From: Bradyrhizobium niftali
GTDB taxonomy: Bacteria; Pseudomonadota; Alphaproteobacteria; Rhizobiales; Xanthobacteraceae
Length of the DNA: 64,000 nt
Reading direction: 5' to 3'
NCBI RefSeq assembly: GCF_004571025.1
Contig: NZ_SPQT01000012.1
Span: 1-64,000, forward strand
Under the pieces are notes generated by a model, which saw only the letters and a list, made by a program, of their open reading frames with translations, did not search any database and was not told the origin of the DNA. The translations under genes were made by a program, and so were the position numbers. Positions 21,970 through 30,810 of the stretch are shown here, in pieces (positions within the stretch are counted from its first letter, which is position 1; the number at the start of each line of letters is the position of its first letter).

Positions 21970-23295
21970 CTACGCCGCGAGCCGCGGCTCCTGCCAGACC
22001 GGCAACTCCATCCGCACGATCAGCCCGTGCGGCTCGCGGTCGTGCAGCGACAGCGTCCCGCCGTGGGCGACGGCGATCGCGTGCGCGATCGACAGGCCGA
22101 GGCCGAAGCCGGTGGACTCGTCCATGGTGCGCGCATCGTCGCCGCGCGCGAACGGCTCCAGCATCTCCTGCTTGCGTGCATCCGAAATGCCGGGGCCGTC
22201 GTCCTCGACGTCGATGACGAGCCTGGTGCCCGATATGTCGAGGCGGATCGTGACCTCGGCGCCGTAGCGCACGGCGTTCTCGACGAGATTGGTGACGCCG
22301 CGATGCAGATCGTCGGGACGCGCCGCCGCGGTCGCGGAAGCGGGGCCGTCATAGTGCACGACATGGCCCATGTCGCCGAACTGGTCGGCAATGAGCTGGA
22401 GCGTAGAGGCGATGTCGACCAGCGTCACCGCCTCGATCTTGCGGTCGTTGCGCAGGAGCGAGAGCACGGATTCCAGCATCGAGCGCATCTGGTCGAGATC
22501 CATCAGCATGCGCTTGCGGTTGACCTCGTCCTCGATGAACTCGGCGCGCAGGCGCAGCCGCGTGATCGGCGTGCGCAGATCGTGGCTGATCGCCGCCAGC
22601 ATCCTGGTGCGATCCGACATCAGCCGCGCGATCCGCTCATGCATGCGGTTGAGCGCGCGCGCCACCGAGCGGATCTCCTCCGGGCCGCGCTCGGGCAGCG
22701 GATCAGCTTCGCCGTCCAGGCTGAAATTCTCGGCGGCCTCGGCGAAGGACGACAGCGGCGCGGCCAGCGCGCGCGCCGCCCACAGGCCGAGCACGGTGAC
22801 GCAGATGAAGGTGGTCATCAGCGCCGTCAGCCACGGTGCGCCCCAGAACCACGGCCGCAGGCCGCCATCGACGCGGCCGGCGATCACGCTGCCGTCGGGC
22901 AATTCGACGCCGACGCGGTGCGCGGTGTCGTCGGCGGCGAGCTGCACCACCTTGTAGCCGCGTCCGAGATGACGGCGCATCCCGCGCAGGTGCTGGCCGT
23001 CGCTCTCCTTGACAATGGCCGCCGTGCCGGGCGCGTGCATCTCGATGCCGAGCTTGGGGAAGGCGCGCGCGAGGTCGGCGACGAGGCGCGGCCGCTCGCC
23101 GGCCTCGGCCGAGCCGAGCAGCAGCGCGGCATCGGTCAATTGATGGGCGCCGTCCGGCGGCGTGTCCGGGCGATCCGGCCGGCTGATCAGGAAGGCGGCG
23201 GTGACGACGAGATGGAGCGCGACGGTGGAAGCCAGCACCAGCGCGGCGATCTGCCCGCCGATACCCTTGAGGTGGAAGAACCCGAGCGGCTTCAT
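21970..23295 (-). CDS. Sensor histidine kinase, EnvZ/RstB type
   Basis: 441-aa inner-membrane kinase. TM1 about 15-37, periplasmic sensor part about 40-150, TM2 about 152-174, HAMP about 175-228. The H-box 'AAISHDLRTPITRLR' places the phospho-His at 238; the N-box is 'NLVENAVRYG' (Asn336/340), then 'DDGPGI' (365-370) and 'STGFGLGLSIAHAIAVAHGG'. It is co-transcribed with the response regulator gene upstream (13-base gap). The signal is unknown; the sensor part shows no named domain. Confidence 0.93.
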   Translation of the reverse strand: MKPLGFFHLKGIGGQIAALVLASTVALHLVVTAAFLISRPDRPDTPPDGAHQLTDAALLLGSAEAGERPRLVADLARAFPKLGIEMHAPGTAAIVKESDGQHLRGMRRHLGRGYKVVQLAADDTAHRVGVELPDGSVIAGRVDGGLRPWFWGAPWLTALMTTFICVTVLGLWAARALAAPLSSFAEAAENFSLDGEADPLPERGPEEIRSVARALNRMHERIARLMSDRTRMLAAISHDLRTPITRLRLRAEFIEDEVNRKRMLMDLDQMRSMLESVLSLLRNDRKIEAVTLVDIASTLQLIADQFGDMGHVVHYDGPASATAAARPDDLHRGVTNLVENAVRYGAEVTIRLDISGTRLVIDVEDDGPGISDARKQEMLEPFARGDDARTMDESTGFGLGLSIAHAIAVAHGGTLSLHDREPHGLIVRMELPVWQEPRLAA

Positions 23296-23308
23296 GGTCG
23301 GCGCCCCC

Positions 23309-24079
23309 TCAGTTGCCGAGGGAGGCCGCGACCGCTTCAGTGCTTGCTGCTTCAGTTCGTGCCGCTTCAGTTCTTGGCGTGAACAGATAGCCGCCGGAGC
23401 GCACCGTCTTGATGATGGTCGGATCCTGCGGGTTGGGCTCGATCTTGCGGCGGATGCGGCTGACCAGCACGTCGATGGAGCGTTCGAACGAGCCGGTGTT
23501 GCGGCCCTGCGTGAGGTCGAGCAGGCTGTCGCGCGACAGCACGCGGCCGGGTCGCTCGCAGAACGTCCTCAGCAGATCGAACTCGGCGCTGGTCACCGCG
23601 ACGCGCGCGCCTTCCGGATTGCGAAGCTCGCGCAGGCGCAGGTCGATGCGCCAGCCCTCGAAGGTGAGCGTGCTCGCGCCTTCGATCGAGCTCGCCGCCT
23701 GGGCTGCGGCCTGGCGGCGCAACACCGCGTTGATGCGGGCGAGCAGCTCGCGCGGGTTGAAGGGCTTTGGCAAATAGTCGTCCGCGCCCATCTCGAGGCC
23801 GACGATGCGATCGACGTCCTCGCCGCGCGCGGTCAGCATGATGATCGGCGTCTGCGCCTCCGAGCGCACCTTGCGGCAGAGGCTCAGGCCGTCCTCGCCC
23901 GGCAGCATGACGTCGAGGATGATGAGGTCGACGCGATGATCGGTCATGGCGCGCGACATCTCGCGGCCATCGCGCACGGCGGTGACGTTGCAGGCGTTGT
24001 TGCGCAGGTACTTCGCAATCAACGTCCGCGTTTCGCGGTCGTCCTCGACGACCAGGATGTTGGGATTGGAAATGGCCAT
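23309..24079 (-). CDS. OmpR-family response regulator
   Basis: About 256 aa from ATG 24079. Receiver domain about 6-122 with acidic pocket Glu12-Asp13-Asp14, phospho-acceptor Asp56 ('LIILDVMLPGEDG') and 'LPKPFNPRELLARI'. A winged-helix DNA-binding domain (about 140-240) ends 'DPTIIKTVRSGGYLF'. The tail has short Ala/Thr/Glu repeats (RTEAARTEAASTEA) made by 15-base DNA repeats. An ATG 30 bases upstream is also possible; neither has a strong Shine-Dalgarno. Partner of the kinase downstream. Confidence 0.92.
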   Translation of the reverse strand: MAISNPNILVVEDDRETRTLIAKYLRNNACNVTAVRDGREMSRAMTDHRVDLIILDVMLPGEDGLSLCRKVRSEAQTPIIMLTARGEDVDRIVGLEMGADDYLPKPFNPRELLARINAVLRRQAAAQAASSIEGASTLTFEGWRIDLRLRELRNPEGARVAVTSAEFDLLRTFCERPGRVLSRDSLLDLTQGRNTGSFERSIDVLVSRIRRKIEPNPQDPTIIKTVRSGGYLFTPRTEAARTEAASTEAVAASLGN

Positions 24080-24260
24080 GCGCGTTTGTTTGTCCAAGAT
24101 TCGGGCCAAAAGGCGAAGATTTTTGTTTCAGATTGTTTCTGCGGGTCCGGCCGCAATACCGTGACACACCCGGGCAGTGGCGCGGCAAGGTCTCGTTAAG
24201 GCCGTTAACCATACCGTGGCGCGGCCATACAAGAAACCCCGCAAGATCCACGGAGCCATC

Positions 24261-24830
24261 ATGACCTCGATTTCGGCGGCCTCCGCCGGTACCCATCAGT
24301 CGCCGCTACAGCGGCTGCAGCAGGAATTGCAATCGGAAGTTTCCGCCGGCACGATCTCGTCGTCGGACCAGTCCGCGCTCTCGACCGCGCTGACCGACAT
24401 CGACACGGCGCTCCAGCAGAGCCGCTCGAGCGACCAGGCGAGCGGCACGCGTCCCTCCAAGGACGACATGAAGTCGAAGATCGACGACCTCATCTCCAAC
24501 GAGGTGTCGAACGGGACGCTGACCTCGGAGCAGGCCGAACAGCTCAAGGGCGTGTTTCAGTCCGCCTTCGCCAGCGGTCCCGGTGGCGCGGGCGGAGCCG
24601 GTGGTGCAGGCGGGCCGCCGCCCGGTCCGCCGCCGGACGACAGCTCTTCGGATTCGTCCTCCACGGATTCCACCAGCAGCACGTCGAGCGATTCGACGAC
24701 GGCGGAGATTCTCCAGCAGTTCCTCCAGGCGCTTCAGCAGTCGCAATCGTCGGCGTCGTCGTACGGTGCCAACGGCAGCTCGTCCGGCAACTCGGACTTC
24801 TCCGCACTCCTGCTCGACTACAAGAGTTGA
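24261..24830 (+). CDS. Low-complexity Ser/Gln/Gly-rich protein of unknown function
   Basis: 189 aa from ATG 24261 (GGAG upstream). The N-terminal half is helical ('LQRLQQELQSEVSAGTISSS', 'DDLISNEVSNGTLTSEQAEQ'), with two SxGTxSSxQ / NGTLTSEQ-like units, suggesting a duplicated small helical motif. A Gly/Pro stretch (GGAGGAGGPPPGPPP) follows, then a Ser/Asp/Thr-rich linker and a Gln/Ser tail. There is no signal peptide. The composition resembles proteins exported by non-classical routes, but this is only a guess. Confidence 0.65.
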   Translation: MTSISAASAGTHQSPLQRLQQELQSEVSAGTISSSDQSALSTALTDIDTALQQSRSSDQASGTRPSKDDMKSKIDDLISNEVSNGTLTSEQAEQLKGVFQSAFASGPGGAGGAGGAGGPPPGPPPDDSSSDSSSTDSTSSTSSDSTTAEILQQFLQALQQSQSSASSYGANGSSSGNSDFSALLLDYKS

Positions 24831-24991
24831 CCTGAGCGACGCAGGTCAGCGCAGTCCCCGCCACGCTCGTGCTTCTCCCAGGGCGCATGATCGTCGGCGG
24901 GGAACTGTGCATCCGGAAACGTTCCTGCGTGACTTAGGAACTTTCACTGCAACGCAGCGCCACGGTTATGCGACGAAATCGCCGCAGCTGA

Positions 24992-25016
24992 GGAACTGCA
25001 CGTGATCGGCGCTGTT
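24992..25016 (+). promoter_or_regulatory. Possible EcfG-type stress promoter
   Basis: GGAAC, then 16 bases, then TGTT: close to the GGAAC-N16/17-CGTT consensus of the alphaproteobacterial general stress sigma factor EcfG. It ends 37 bases before the PRC-barrel gene start, a suitable position. One mismatch in the -10 part leaves it tentative. Confidence 0.4.
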
Positions 25017-25053
25017 TTCTCCATACGAGTTTTTGCTGAAGGAGAGGACAACA

Positions 25054-25578
25054 ATGCTGATGAAATCAATCGCCGCCGGCCTTGCCGGCACCGCGCTGCT
25101 TGCGACAGTTGCGTTTGCGCAAAACCCGACCGCCACCACGGACAAGGCGCCGGCTGCGGCTACCACCACGACGACCACGACTGCGTCGGGTGAATGGCGC
25201 GCTTCGAAGATGGCGGGCCTGAAGATCTACAACGACGCCAACGAGAGCATCGGCTCGATCAACGATCTGCTGATGGACAAGAGCGGCGCCATCAAGATCG
25301 CCGTGATCGGTGTCGGCGGCTTCCTCGGCATGGGCGAGCATCTGGTCGCCGTGCCCTATGACAAGTTGAAGTTCGTCAATGAGGCCGTCGCCTATACCGG
25401 CGCCGCCACAAACCCGAGCGCCAAGCCGGGTGCGACCACCACGACCGGCGCCGCGACCGGCACCGACAAGACCGCGACGACCGCGACGGTAGCGTCCAAG
25501 TGGTATCCGGACCACGCCGTGTTCAACGCGACCAAGGACGAGCTGAAGAACATGCCCGAGTTCAAGTACTCGGAGTAA
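25054..25578 (+). CDS. Secreted PRC-barrel domain protein
   Basis: 174 aa from ATG 25054 (GAAGGAGAGG upstream). Signal peptide about residues 1-22 (LLATVAFAQ). A Thr/Ala-rich linker (TTTTTTT) leads to a PRC-barrel at about 52-120 ('RASKMAGLKIYNDANESIGS', 'DLLMDKSG', 'GMGEHLVAVPYDKLKF'). A second Thr/Ala linker precedes a short C-terminal segment. Secreted PRC-barrel proteins of rhizobia are often part of the general stress response, in line with the possible EcfG promoter. It is followed by a terminator. Confidence 0.88.
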   Translation: MLMKSIAAGLAGTALLATVAFAQNPTATTDKAPAAATTTTTTTASGEWRASKMAGLKIYNDANESIGSINDLLMDKSGAIKIAVIGVGGFLGMGEHLVAVPYDKLKFVNEAVAYTGAATNPSAKPGATTTTGAATGTDKTATTATVASKWYPDHAVFNATKDELKNMPEFKYSE

Positions 25579-25605
25579 TGCGGTTCGCGTGACGACTTGA
25601 ACGAA

Positions 25606-25631
25606 GCGCGCCCGGTTTTTACCGGGCGCGC
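25606..25631 (+). terminator. Intrinsic terminator after the PRC-barrel gene
   Basis: Stem GCGCGCCCGGT / ACCGGGCGCGC (11 bp) with a TTTT loop, 27 bases past the stop; a TTTTT run follows about 12 bases later. Confidence 0.75.
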
Positions 25632-25662
25632 TGTCATGTCATTTTTCGTCATCGTGAGATGT

Positions 25663-25786
25663 TGACCCTCACCCTGATGTTGACCCTCACCCTGAGGAGC
25701 CGCGCTTGCGGAGTCTCGAAGGGCGAGGCCACCAGCCGGGCCTTCATCCTTCGAGACGCTTGCTTCGCACGCTCCTCAGGATGAGG
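25663..25786 (+). repeat. Palindromic repeat family G, copy 1
   Basis: Contains CCCTGAGGAGC...GTCTCGAAGG and CATCCTTCGAGACGC...GCTCCTCAGGATGAGG. The left edge has an 18-base tandem duplication (TTGACCCTCACCCTGATG, then TTGACCCTCACCCTGAGG). Other copies: 29441, 36896, 37333, 40821 and 46940. Confidence 0.82.
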
Positions 25787-25807
25787 AATTGGCAGCGAGG
25801 GAAAGCC

Positions 25808-27019
25808 TCAGTGCGTCACCAGCGGGCAGCCGCCCTTGTCGAGCGGACGGAATGCCTCGTCGCCCGGCACGGTGGCGATCAGCTTGTAGAGGTCCCACTC
25901 GCCCTTGGACTCCTCGGGCTTCTTGACCTCGAACAGATACATGTCGTGGACCATGCGGCCGTCGACGCGGATCTTGCCGTTTTTGGCGAAGAAATCGTTG
26001 ACCGGCGTTGAGCGCATCTGTGCCATCACCTTCGGCGCCTCGTCGGTCTTGATGGCGTCGATCGCCTTCAGATAGTGCATGGTCGCCGAATAGAGACCGG
26101 CCTGGATCATGGTCGGCATGTGCCCGACCTTCTCGTTGAAGCGTCTCGAGAAGGCGCGCGTCTCCTCGTTCATGTCCCAGTAGAACGCATCGGTGACGAT
26201 CAGGCCCTGCGTCGCCTTGATGCCGAGCGAATGCGTGTCGGTGATCTCCTGCAGGAGCGCGATCATCTTCTGGCCGCCTTGCGTCAGGCCGAACTCGGCG
26301 GCCTGCTTCAGCGCATTGGTGGTGTCGCCGCCGGCGTTGGCCAGCGCGACCACCTTGGCCTTGGAGGCCTGGGCCTGGAGCAGGAAGGAGGAGAAGTCCG
26401 ACGAGTTGAGCGGATGACGGACCTCGCCGAGCACCTTGCCGCCGCTCTCCTTGACCACGTTGGCGGCGTCGCGCTGCAGCGCCATGCCGAAGGCATAGTC
26501 GGCGGTGACGAAGAACCAGCTGTCCTCGCCGCGCTTCACCATCGCCTTGCCGGCGACGTTCGACAGCGCATAGGTATCGTAGGTCCAGTGCACCGTGTTG
26601 GGCGAGCAGGCAACGCCGGTGATGTCGGACGAGCCGCCGCCGGAATTGATGTTGATCCTGTTCTTCTCGCGCGTCAGCGCCGAGATCGGCAGCGCGACCG
26701 ATGAGGTCGGCACATCGAAGATCGCGTCGACCTTGTCGTTGTCGTACCAGTTGCGGGCGATGTTGACGCCGACGTCGGGCTTGTTCTGGTGGTCGGCGGC
26801 GACGACCTGGACCGGCTTGCCGGCGGCCTTGGCGCCGTAATCGGCGACCGCCATCTCGACGGCGGCGAGCGAGCCCTTGCCGGTCGCGTCCGCATAGAGG
26901 CTCGACATGTCCGTAAGCACGCCGATCTTGACGACGTCATCGGAAATCTGCGCCTGCGCGGCGCCCGACGCGGCGGCGAGGGCGAGGCCGGCCGCGACGG
27001 CGGCGATGAGTTTTTGCAT
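25808..27019 (-). CDS. ABC transporter substrate-binding protein, branched-chain amino acid type
   Basis: 403-aa periplasmic binding protein with signal peptide (1-23, ending GAAQA). The receptor-family-ligand-binding fold is shown by 'VVKIGVLTDMSSLYADATGK', 'AVEMAVADYG', 'WFFVTADYAFG' and 'HPLNSSDFSSFLLQAQASKA'. Family members bind leucine-type amino acids, amides, urea or aromatic acids; the ligand cannot be told. It has no permease or ATPase neighbours of its type, since the upstream ABC genes are polyamine-type. Start ATG 27019 after GGGAGAAA. Confidence 0.92.
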   Translation of the reverse strand: MQKLIAAVAAGLALAAASGAAQAQISDDVVKIGVLTDMSSLYADATGKGSLAAVEMAVADYGAKAAGKPVQVVAADHQNKPDVGVNIARNWYDNDKVDAIFDVPTSSVALPISALTREKNRININSGGGSSDITGVACSPNTVHWTYDTYALSNVAGKAMVKRGEDSWFFVTADYAFGMALQRDAANVVKESGGKVLGEVRHPLNSSDFSSFLLQAQASKAKVVALANAGGDTTNALKQAAEFGLTQGGQKMIALLQEITDTHSLGIKATQGLIVTDAFYWDMNEETRAFSRRFNEKVGHMPTMIQAGLYSATMHYLKAIDAIKTDEAPKVMAQMRSTPVNDFFAKNGKIRVDGRMVHDMYLFEVKKPEESKGEWDLYKLIATVPGDEAFRPLDKGGCPLVTH

Positions 27020-27142
27020 GTTGTTTCTCCCTGTGTGTTGTTGTTTGGGCGTTGTTTGCAGGGACTGTTCTAGCCACAAACCGTGGTCGCAGCTAAGCCA
27101 AAGATGCGTGAGGGGGTGGAGAAAAAAGCAGGGGGATCTGTC

Positions 27143-27253
27143 GTCATTCCGGGGCGCGCCGCGCCCCCTTGGGCGCGAGCCCGGAATCCATTCATCCACC
27201 GTCGCTGCGGCCCGATGGATTCCGGGCTCGCGCTGCGCGCGCCCCGGAATGAC
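27143..27253 (+). repeat. Palindromic repeat family F, copy 1
   Basis: GTCATTCCGGGGCGCG...CCCGGAATCCATTCATCCACC, then GATGGATTCCGGGCTCG...CGCCCCGGAATGAC. It separates the polyamine-type permease gene from the lone binding protein gene. Copy 2 is at 62530-62630. Confidence 0.87.
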
Positions 27254-27265
27254 AGCGGACGCCTT

Positions 27266-28096
27266 TCAGGCGCTGCTGCCTTTGAGCCGTTCGTTGCGTC
27301 GGCGCAGGCCTTCCAGGGTGGCGAGGAGGATGACCGATACGGTCGTCAGAACCACCGCCGCTGCCGTGATGGTCGGGCTGATGTTCTCGCGGATGCCGCT
27401 GAACATCTCGCGCGGCAAAGTGCGCTGCTCCGGCCCCGCCATGAACAGCACGATCACCACCTCATCGAAGCTGGTCGCGAAGGCGAACAGCGCACCTGAG
27501 GCGAGGCCGGGCAGGATCAGCGGCAGGATCACGCGGCGGAACGCATAGAGCGGCGAGGCACCGAGCGAGGCGGCGGCGCGCGCCAGATTGGTGTCGAAGC
27601 TTTGCAGCGTCGCGCCGACCGTAATCACCACAAAGGGCGTCGCCAGCGCGGTGTGGGCCAGGATCAGGCCGAGATAACTGCCGGTCAGTCCGATCGGCGC
27701 GAAGAAGAAATACAGGCCGACCGCGGTGATGACACCGGGCACGACGACCGGCGACAGCACGAACGCCAGCACGAGCGGCTTGAACCGGCTCTTCCACTGC
27801 GCCAGCCCCAGCGCGGCCAGCGTCCCCAGCACCATCGACAGCAGAGTCGAGGCGACACCGATGATCATGCTGTTCTTCAGCGAGTTCATCCAGCGCGGCG
27901 AATTGATGAAGTCGTCGTACCAGCGCAAGGAGAGGCCTGGCAGCGGATATGTGAGGTACGAGCCCGAGCTGAACGACAGCGGCATGATCGCAAGGATGGG
28001 CGCGATCAGGAAGAAGAATACCAGCGTGGAGACAATGATGGTCGCGGTCCACGCGATGCGCTGGCTGGGCGTGCGGAGGGACGAATGATCGCTCAA
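27266..28096 (-). CDS. ABC transporter permease, PotC type
   Basis: 276 aa with about six membrane helices. It has the binding-protein-dependent permease signature 'AAASLGASPLYAFRRVILPL', the EAA loop that contacts the ATPase. It would form the importer channel with the permease encoded just upstream. The start is TTG 28096, with GGGAGG 9 bases upstream and TTGA overlapping the stop of the first permease, so coupling is likely. The same frame stays open through the upstream gene on the strand but encodes no real protein there. Confidence 0.9.
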   Translation of the reverse strand: MSDHSSLRTPSQRIAWTATIIVSTLVFFFLIAPILAIMPLSFSSGSYLTYPLPGLSLRWYDDFINSPRWMNSLKNSMIIGVASTLLSMVLGTLAALGLAQWKSRFKPLVLAFVLSPVVVPGVITAVGLYFFFAPIGLTGSYLGLILAHTALATPFVVITVGATLQSFDTNLARAAASLGASPLYAFRRVILPLILPGLASGALFAFATSFDEVVIVLFMAGPEQRTLPREMFSGIRENISPTITAAAVVLTTVSVILLATLEGLRRRNERLKGSSA

Positions 28097-29355
28097 TTCT
28101 TCATTCCTCCCGTGACGTGCTGTCCCTGCACCAGCTTGCCGTAGACGAGCGCGAGCACAACGGTGGCCAGCAGCAGCACCGCACCCAGCGCCGAAGCAAG
28201 GCCCCAATTGGCGGTCTCGGTCGTGTAGAGCGCGATGAAGTAGCTGATCATCTGGTCGGCGGCGCCCCCGACGAGTGCCGGTGTGATGTAGTAGCCGAGT
28301 GCCAGGATGAAGACGAGCAGGCTTCCCGCGCCGATGCCGGGCAGAGTTTGAGGCAGGTAGATCCGCAGGAAGGCGGTGAGCGGCGGCGCACCGAGCGAGG
28401 CGGCGGCACGCATGTAGGCAGGCGAGATCGCCTTCATGCTGCTGTAGAGCGGCAGGATCATGAACGGCAGGAGAACGTGGGTCATGGCCACGCAGACACC
28501 GAAGCGGTTGTAGATCAGGCGCAACGGCTGGTCGATGATGCCAAGCCACTGAAGGCTGTCGTTCACGACGCCCTTGCTCTGCAACAGCACGATCCAGGCG
28601 CAGGTGCGGACCAGAAGCGACGTCCAGAACGGCAGCAGGACGAAGATCATCAAGAGGTTCGACCGGCCCGGCGGCAGTGTCGCCAGCAGGTAGGCGACCG
28701 GGAAGCCGAGGATCAGGCAGAGTACCGTGACGCTGAAGCTGATGAGGAAGGTGCGGCCGAAAACGTCGCGGTAGATGGCCTGATCCGGCGGGGCTGCGAC
28801 GATCGCGCCGTCCGCGTTCCGCGTCAGGTCGAGCGCCGCAAGAAGGTAGAAGCCGGTCACTGGGCCGCCGGCGTCCTTGATCGTCGTCCAGGTGGCGCGT
28901 TCGCGCCAGGCCGGGTTGATCTTGCCCAGCGTCTCCTTGGCCGCCCCTCGCTCCGGCACCGCCTTCAGATTGCGTGCCGTGCTGGTCAGGATCGTGCGGA
29001 AGCCGTTCAGCGCGTAGTTGAGCCGCTTGGCCGCGACGGCGATGGTGCCGGAGGTGCGGGCCGCCAGGATGTCGCCTGCCAGCGCAGCAAAGGCCTCTTC
29101 GTCCGGCAGGTCCCTGCCGTCCCAATTGGCGAGAGCCGCGACTGTTTGCGGCAGAATCTGACGCACCTCCCTGTCATCGACCGCGCGCCACAGCATGCCC
29201 GCGATGGGCCCAGCGAAGGTGAAGAGCAGAAACAGCAGAAGCGGCAGAACCAGCGCCAATGCCTTGATCTGGCGTGCGCGCTCCGCCCGCTTCAGGCGGC
29301 GCTTGAGCGGCACCTTGGTCTCGGCATCGGCGCCGGTCAGGGACACTGCTGTCAT
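28093..29355 (-). CDS. ABC transporter permease, PotB type, with large extra loop
   Basis: 420 aa, against about 285-300 for PotB. After TM1 (about 32-55) there is an insert of about 130 residues (about 60-195) before the remaining helices, probably periplasmic. The EAA loop is 'AAASLGAPPLTAFLRIYLPQ'. Long first permeases of this kind occur in a subgroup of polyamine/opine-type importers. ATG 29355 follows AGAGG. Its stop overlaps the TTG of the second permease. Repeat G2 lies between it and the binding protein gene. Confidence 0.9.
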   Translation of the reverse strand: MTAVSLTGADAETKVPLKRRLKRAERARQIKALALVLPLLLFLLFTFAGPIAGMLWRAVDDREVRQILPQTVAALANWDGRDLPDEEAFAALAGDILAARTSGTIAVAAKRLNYALNGFRTILTSTARNLKAVPERGAAKETLGKINPAWRERATWTTIKDAGGPVTGFYLLAALDLTRNADGAIVAAPPDQAIYRDVFGRTFLISFSVTVLCLILGFPVAYLLATLPPGRSNLLMIFVLLPFWTSLLVRTCAWIVLLQSKGVVNDSLQWLGIIDQPLRLIYNRFGVCVAMTHVLLPFMILPLYSSMKAISPAYMRAAASLGAPPLTAFLRIYLPQTLPGIGAGSLLVFILALGYYITPALVGGAADQMISYFIALYTTETANWGLASALGAVLLLATVVLALVYGKLVQGQHVTGGMKN

Positions 29356-29440
29356 GGGGCGAGCCTCTTTGACCGGACATCCCTCGCCTTTTCGGGTAGG
29401 GCAATCGCATATGGCTTTTTGGAGCGACCTGAGCGCGCGC

Positions 29441-29572
29441 CTCGTCCTTCGAGACGACCGCTTTGCTGTCTCCTCAGGATGAGGCTCATCGACATCGGTG
29501 CCGGTGAAATGGCGGCCACACACTCCAACCTCATCCTGAGGAGCCCGCCAAAAGCGGGCGTCTCGAAGGATG
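29441..29572 (+). repeat. Palindromic repeat family G, copy 2, inside the ABC operon
   Basis: CTCGTCCTTCGAGAC...CTCCTCAGGATGAGGC, then CCTCATCCTGAGGAGC...GCGTCTCGAAGGATGG. It lies in the 331-base gap between the binding protein gene and the first permease gene of the same operon; apart from the repeat, nothing is seen in that gap. Confidence 0.87.
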
Positions 29573-29686
29573 GCCGCAACGAAACTGCCCTCAAATGCGG
29601 TTGCCCTTCGATTTCAGGCAAGGCGCAGGGCACAGGCGAGGGGGCACCGACCCTCTGCCTGCGTCGCACGCCGGTTCGCTCGCGCG

Positions 29687-30745
29687 CTATTTCGCGGCCC
29701 ATTTGTTGAAGCGCTCGGTCAAGCGGTCGATGTTCTCGAGCCAGAAGCCCACGTTGATCTCGACCGCGTTCTTGATGTTGTCAGGCGCGGTCGGCAGATC
29801 TTTCAGGACGGCCGGCTGGATCAGGGCGGCGGCGTCCTTGTTCGAGGTGCCGTAGGCGATGTTCTCCGACAGTTTCGACTGGTTCTCGGCCTTGCCCGCG
29901 AAGTCCAGGAACTTGTAGGCCGCGTCCTTGTTCGGGCTGCCCTTCAGGATGACCCAGCTGTCGAGGGTGAAGAGCGCGCCGTCCCACACCATGCCAAAAT
30001 TCTTCTTCTCGTTCTTGTTCGCGGTGTCGATGCGGCCATTGTAGACCGAGGTCATCGCCACTTCGCCGGAGGCGAGCAATTGCGGCGGCTGGGCGCCGGC
30101 CTTCCACCAGACGAGGTCGCCCTTGATGGTGTCGAGCTTCTTGAACGCACGATCGACGCCCTCGTCGGTCGCCAGCACCTTGTAGACGTCCTTCGGCGGG
30201 ACGCCGTCGGCCATGAGGGCGATCTCCAGCGTGGTCTTCGGGCCCTGACGCAGCGCGCGCTTGCCCGGAATCTTCTTGGTGTCGAAGAAGTCGGCCCAGC
30301 CCTTGGGCGCGTCCTTCAGCTTGTCCTTGTCGTAGCCGAGGACGAAATCGTAGAGGATGGCGCCCACGCCGCAGGGATTGACCGACGGCGGGATATAGGC
30401 GGCCTCGCCGCCGATCTTGGAGTAATCGAGCTTCTCGAACAGGCCTTCCTCGCAGCCGACGGCCAGTTCGTCGCTCTCGACCTGGACGACGTCCCAGGTG
30501 GCGGCGCCACCCTGCACCTTGGCGCGCAACACGCCGACACCGCCGTCCCAGGACTCGTCGTTCATCGGGACGCCGGCTGCCTTCTTGAACGGCTCGAAAT
30601 AGACCTTCTTCTGGGCATCCTGATACGCGCCGCCCCACGACACGACCGTGAGGTCACGCGCCTGCGCGACCGTCGCCAGCGCAGCGCTGGCGCTCAGTGC
30701 CGCGGCCAGGCCCAGAGCGATCTTGCCAATCTTGCGCTTCAGCAT
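29687..30745 (-). CDS. ABC transporter substrate-binding protein, PotD/PotF type
   Basis: 352-aa periplasmic protein with signal peptide (about 1-29, ending VAQA). It belongs to the spermidine/putrescine-binding class: 'LTVVSWGGAYQDAQKKVYFE', 'WDVVQVESDELAVGCEEGLF', 'NPCGVGAILYDFVLGYDKDK', 'VAMTSVYNGR'. Related proteins bind polyamines, GABA or opines; the ligand is not resolved. It lies between the ATPase gene and the permease genes, all on the minus strand. Confidence 0.9.
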   Translation of the reverse strand: MLKRKIGKIALGLAAALSASAALATVAQARDLTVVSWGGAYQDAQKKVYFEPFKKAAGVPMNDESWDGGVGVLRAKVQGGAATWDVVQVESDELAVGCEEGLFEKLDYSKIGGEAAYIPPSVNPCGVGAILYDFVLGYDKDKLKDAPKGWADFFDTKKIPGKRALRQGPKTTLEIALMADGVPPKDVYKVLATDEGVDRAFKKLDTIKGDLVWWKAGAQPPQLLASGEVAMTSVYNGRIDTANKNEKKNFGMVWDGALFTLDSWVILKGSPNKDAAYKFLDFAGKAENQSKLSENIAYGTSNKDAAALIQPAVLKDLPTAPDNIKNAVEINVGFWLENIDRLTERFNKWAAK

Positions 30746-30810
30746 GGTCTTTGTTCCTTCTTCATGTGAGTTGCGTTGTAGTTGATCGATGCGGATCCGC
30801 TTGCGTTGGA

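Noticed and set aside
21682..23382. Long forward open frame opposite the histidine kinase gene
   Set aside because: It is antisense to a protein with all kinase motifs; its product is Arg/Ala/His-rich low complexity, typical of antisense frames in GC-rich DNA.
28117..29709. 530-codon forward open frame opposite the permease genes
   Set aside because: Antisense to two overlapping permease genes with intact EAA loops; product is Arg/Gln/Asp-rich without domain.
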